Positions 5,132 to 5,587 of a stretch of DNA of 5,587 nucleotides are shown here, piece after piece; positions within the stretch are counted from its first letter, which is position 1, and each line of letters opens with the position of its first letter. The position numbers and the translations under genes are program-made. The stretch spans positions 1-5,587 of the forward strand of contig JAUXBI010000122.1 in assembly GCA_030619435.1 (NCBI GenBank), in the 5' to 3' direction. A model generated the notes under the pieces. It saw nothing but the letters and a program-made list of their open reading frames with translations. It did not search any database and was not told where the DNA came from. This stretch comes from Syntrophaceae bacterium (lineage in GTDB: Bacteria > Desulfobacterota > Syntrophia > Syntrophales > UBA2210).

Positions 5132-5587
5132 ATGGAAATACAGAAAAAGAAAATAGCAATCGTCATACCGAAGTATGGTCTGGTTGGAGGGGCGGAAAGC
5201 TTTGTTTATGAGCTAACCGAGCGCCTGTCTCTTGATGAAAAATATGACTTCCATGTTTTTGCAAACAGGTGGCAGGCAGGCTCGGACCGAATTACATTTC
5301 ACAAGGTCCCCATAATTAAATTCCCGAGATTTCTTACAGCGATCAGTTTTGCTTATTTCGCTGGATGGAAAATCTCGAAAATGAATTTCGACCTTGTCCA
5401 CACCCATGATCGAATCTTCGATGCAGATATATTTACCATGCATGGAATTCCTCATCGAATCTGGGCCCATGAAGTACGCAAGAAATCCATGAGTCTGTTT
5501 GATCGCGCCACATGCTGGGTAGAGAAGTGCCTCGTCAACAATGCAAGGTGTAAGAGATTTCTCCCTGTTTCCAACTTGACAAAGGAA
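5132..5587 (+). CDS. GT4-family glycosyltransferase, WaaG-like (partial, 3' end outside window)
   Basis: The frame is open from ATG 5132 through the last base (152 codons). The N-terminus KKIAIVIPKYGLVGGAESFV (residues 6-25) is the first strand and glycine-rich GGAE loop of GT4/group 1 GT-B glycosyltransferases. FDLVHTHDR (86-94) and the FLPVSNLTKE segment (143-152) are also typical of the acceptor-binding N-terminal domain. The RxW after the second strand, the HTHDR motif and a WVEKCL-like helix remind me of WaaG-type LPS core transferases, and the location after msbA fits, but the donor-binding domain (EX7E) is outside the window, so sugar specificity is open. A longer in-frame start, ATG 5102, would add ten residues of non-family character; neither start has a good ribosome site. 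Translation may depend on coupling with the short frame at 5011-5115. Confidence 0.8.
   Translation, partial: MEIQKKKIAIVIPKYGLVGGAESFVYELTERLSLDEKYDFHVFANRWQAGSDRITFHKVPIIKFPRFLTAISFAYFAGWKISKMNFDLVHTHDRIFDADIFTMHGIPHRIWAHEVRKKSMSLFDRATCWVEKCLVNNARCKRFLPVSNLTKE

Noticed and set aside
5213..5470. 85-aa reverse-strand frame near the window end
   Set aside because: It lies opposite the open GT4 glycosyltransferase frame, which has clear family motifs.

Overview
The window reads as a lipopolysaccharide (LPS) inner-core and lipid A export locus of a Gram-negative bacterium. All recognisable genes are on the + strand and most are separated by very short gaps or overlaps. Protein style (GT9 heptosyltransferases with a C-terminal four-cysteine cluster, gmhB between the two heptosyltransferase genes, a complete CxxC/CxxC Trm112-like protein) and moderate GC content suggest a deltaproteobacterial/Desulfobacterota-like lineage or a relative. 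That taxonomic guess is inference; no rRNA or marker gene is present.

Layout. Positions 1-42 hold the last 13 codons of a gene whose residues match the C-terminal signature of LpxL/HtrB-type lipid A acyltransferases. Next comes a tight three-gene block: waaF (ADP-heptose:LPS heptosyltransferase II, 67-1143), gmhB (heptose bisphosphate phosphatase, best start 1163) and waaC (heptosyltransferase I, best start a TTG at 1729 overlapping the gmhB stop). GmhB helps make the ADP-heptose that WaaC and WaaF then attach to the Kdo-lipid A acceptor.

A 311-nt non-coding gap (2761-3071) follows. It carries degenerate 7-nt repeats in two groups of opposite orientation, a perfect 20-nt palindrome and a longer imperfect hairpin that competes with it. 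Just downstream are a 63-aa Trm112/YcaR-like zinc-ribbon protein (3072-3263) and msbA (3278-5011), the ABC flippase for lipid A-core.

The msbA stop overlaps the ATG of a 34-codon reading frame (5011-5115) that looks like the N-terminal stub of a metallo-beta-lactamase-fold hydrolase, probably a remnant. From 5132 to the window end runs the N-terminal part of a GT4-family glycosyltransferase, plausibly a WaaG-like LPS core enzyme.

Overall this is a conventional LPS locus. I see no evidence of a new defence, mobile or RNA-guided system. The points most worth a second look are the repeat-rich gap upstream of the Trm112-like gene and msbA, the decayed hydrolase stub after msbA, and three start codons that a longest-ORF caller would place wrongly or ambiguously.
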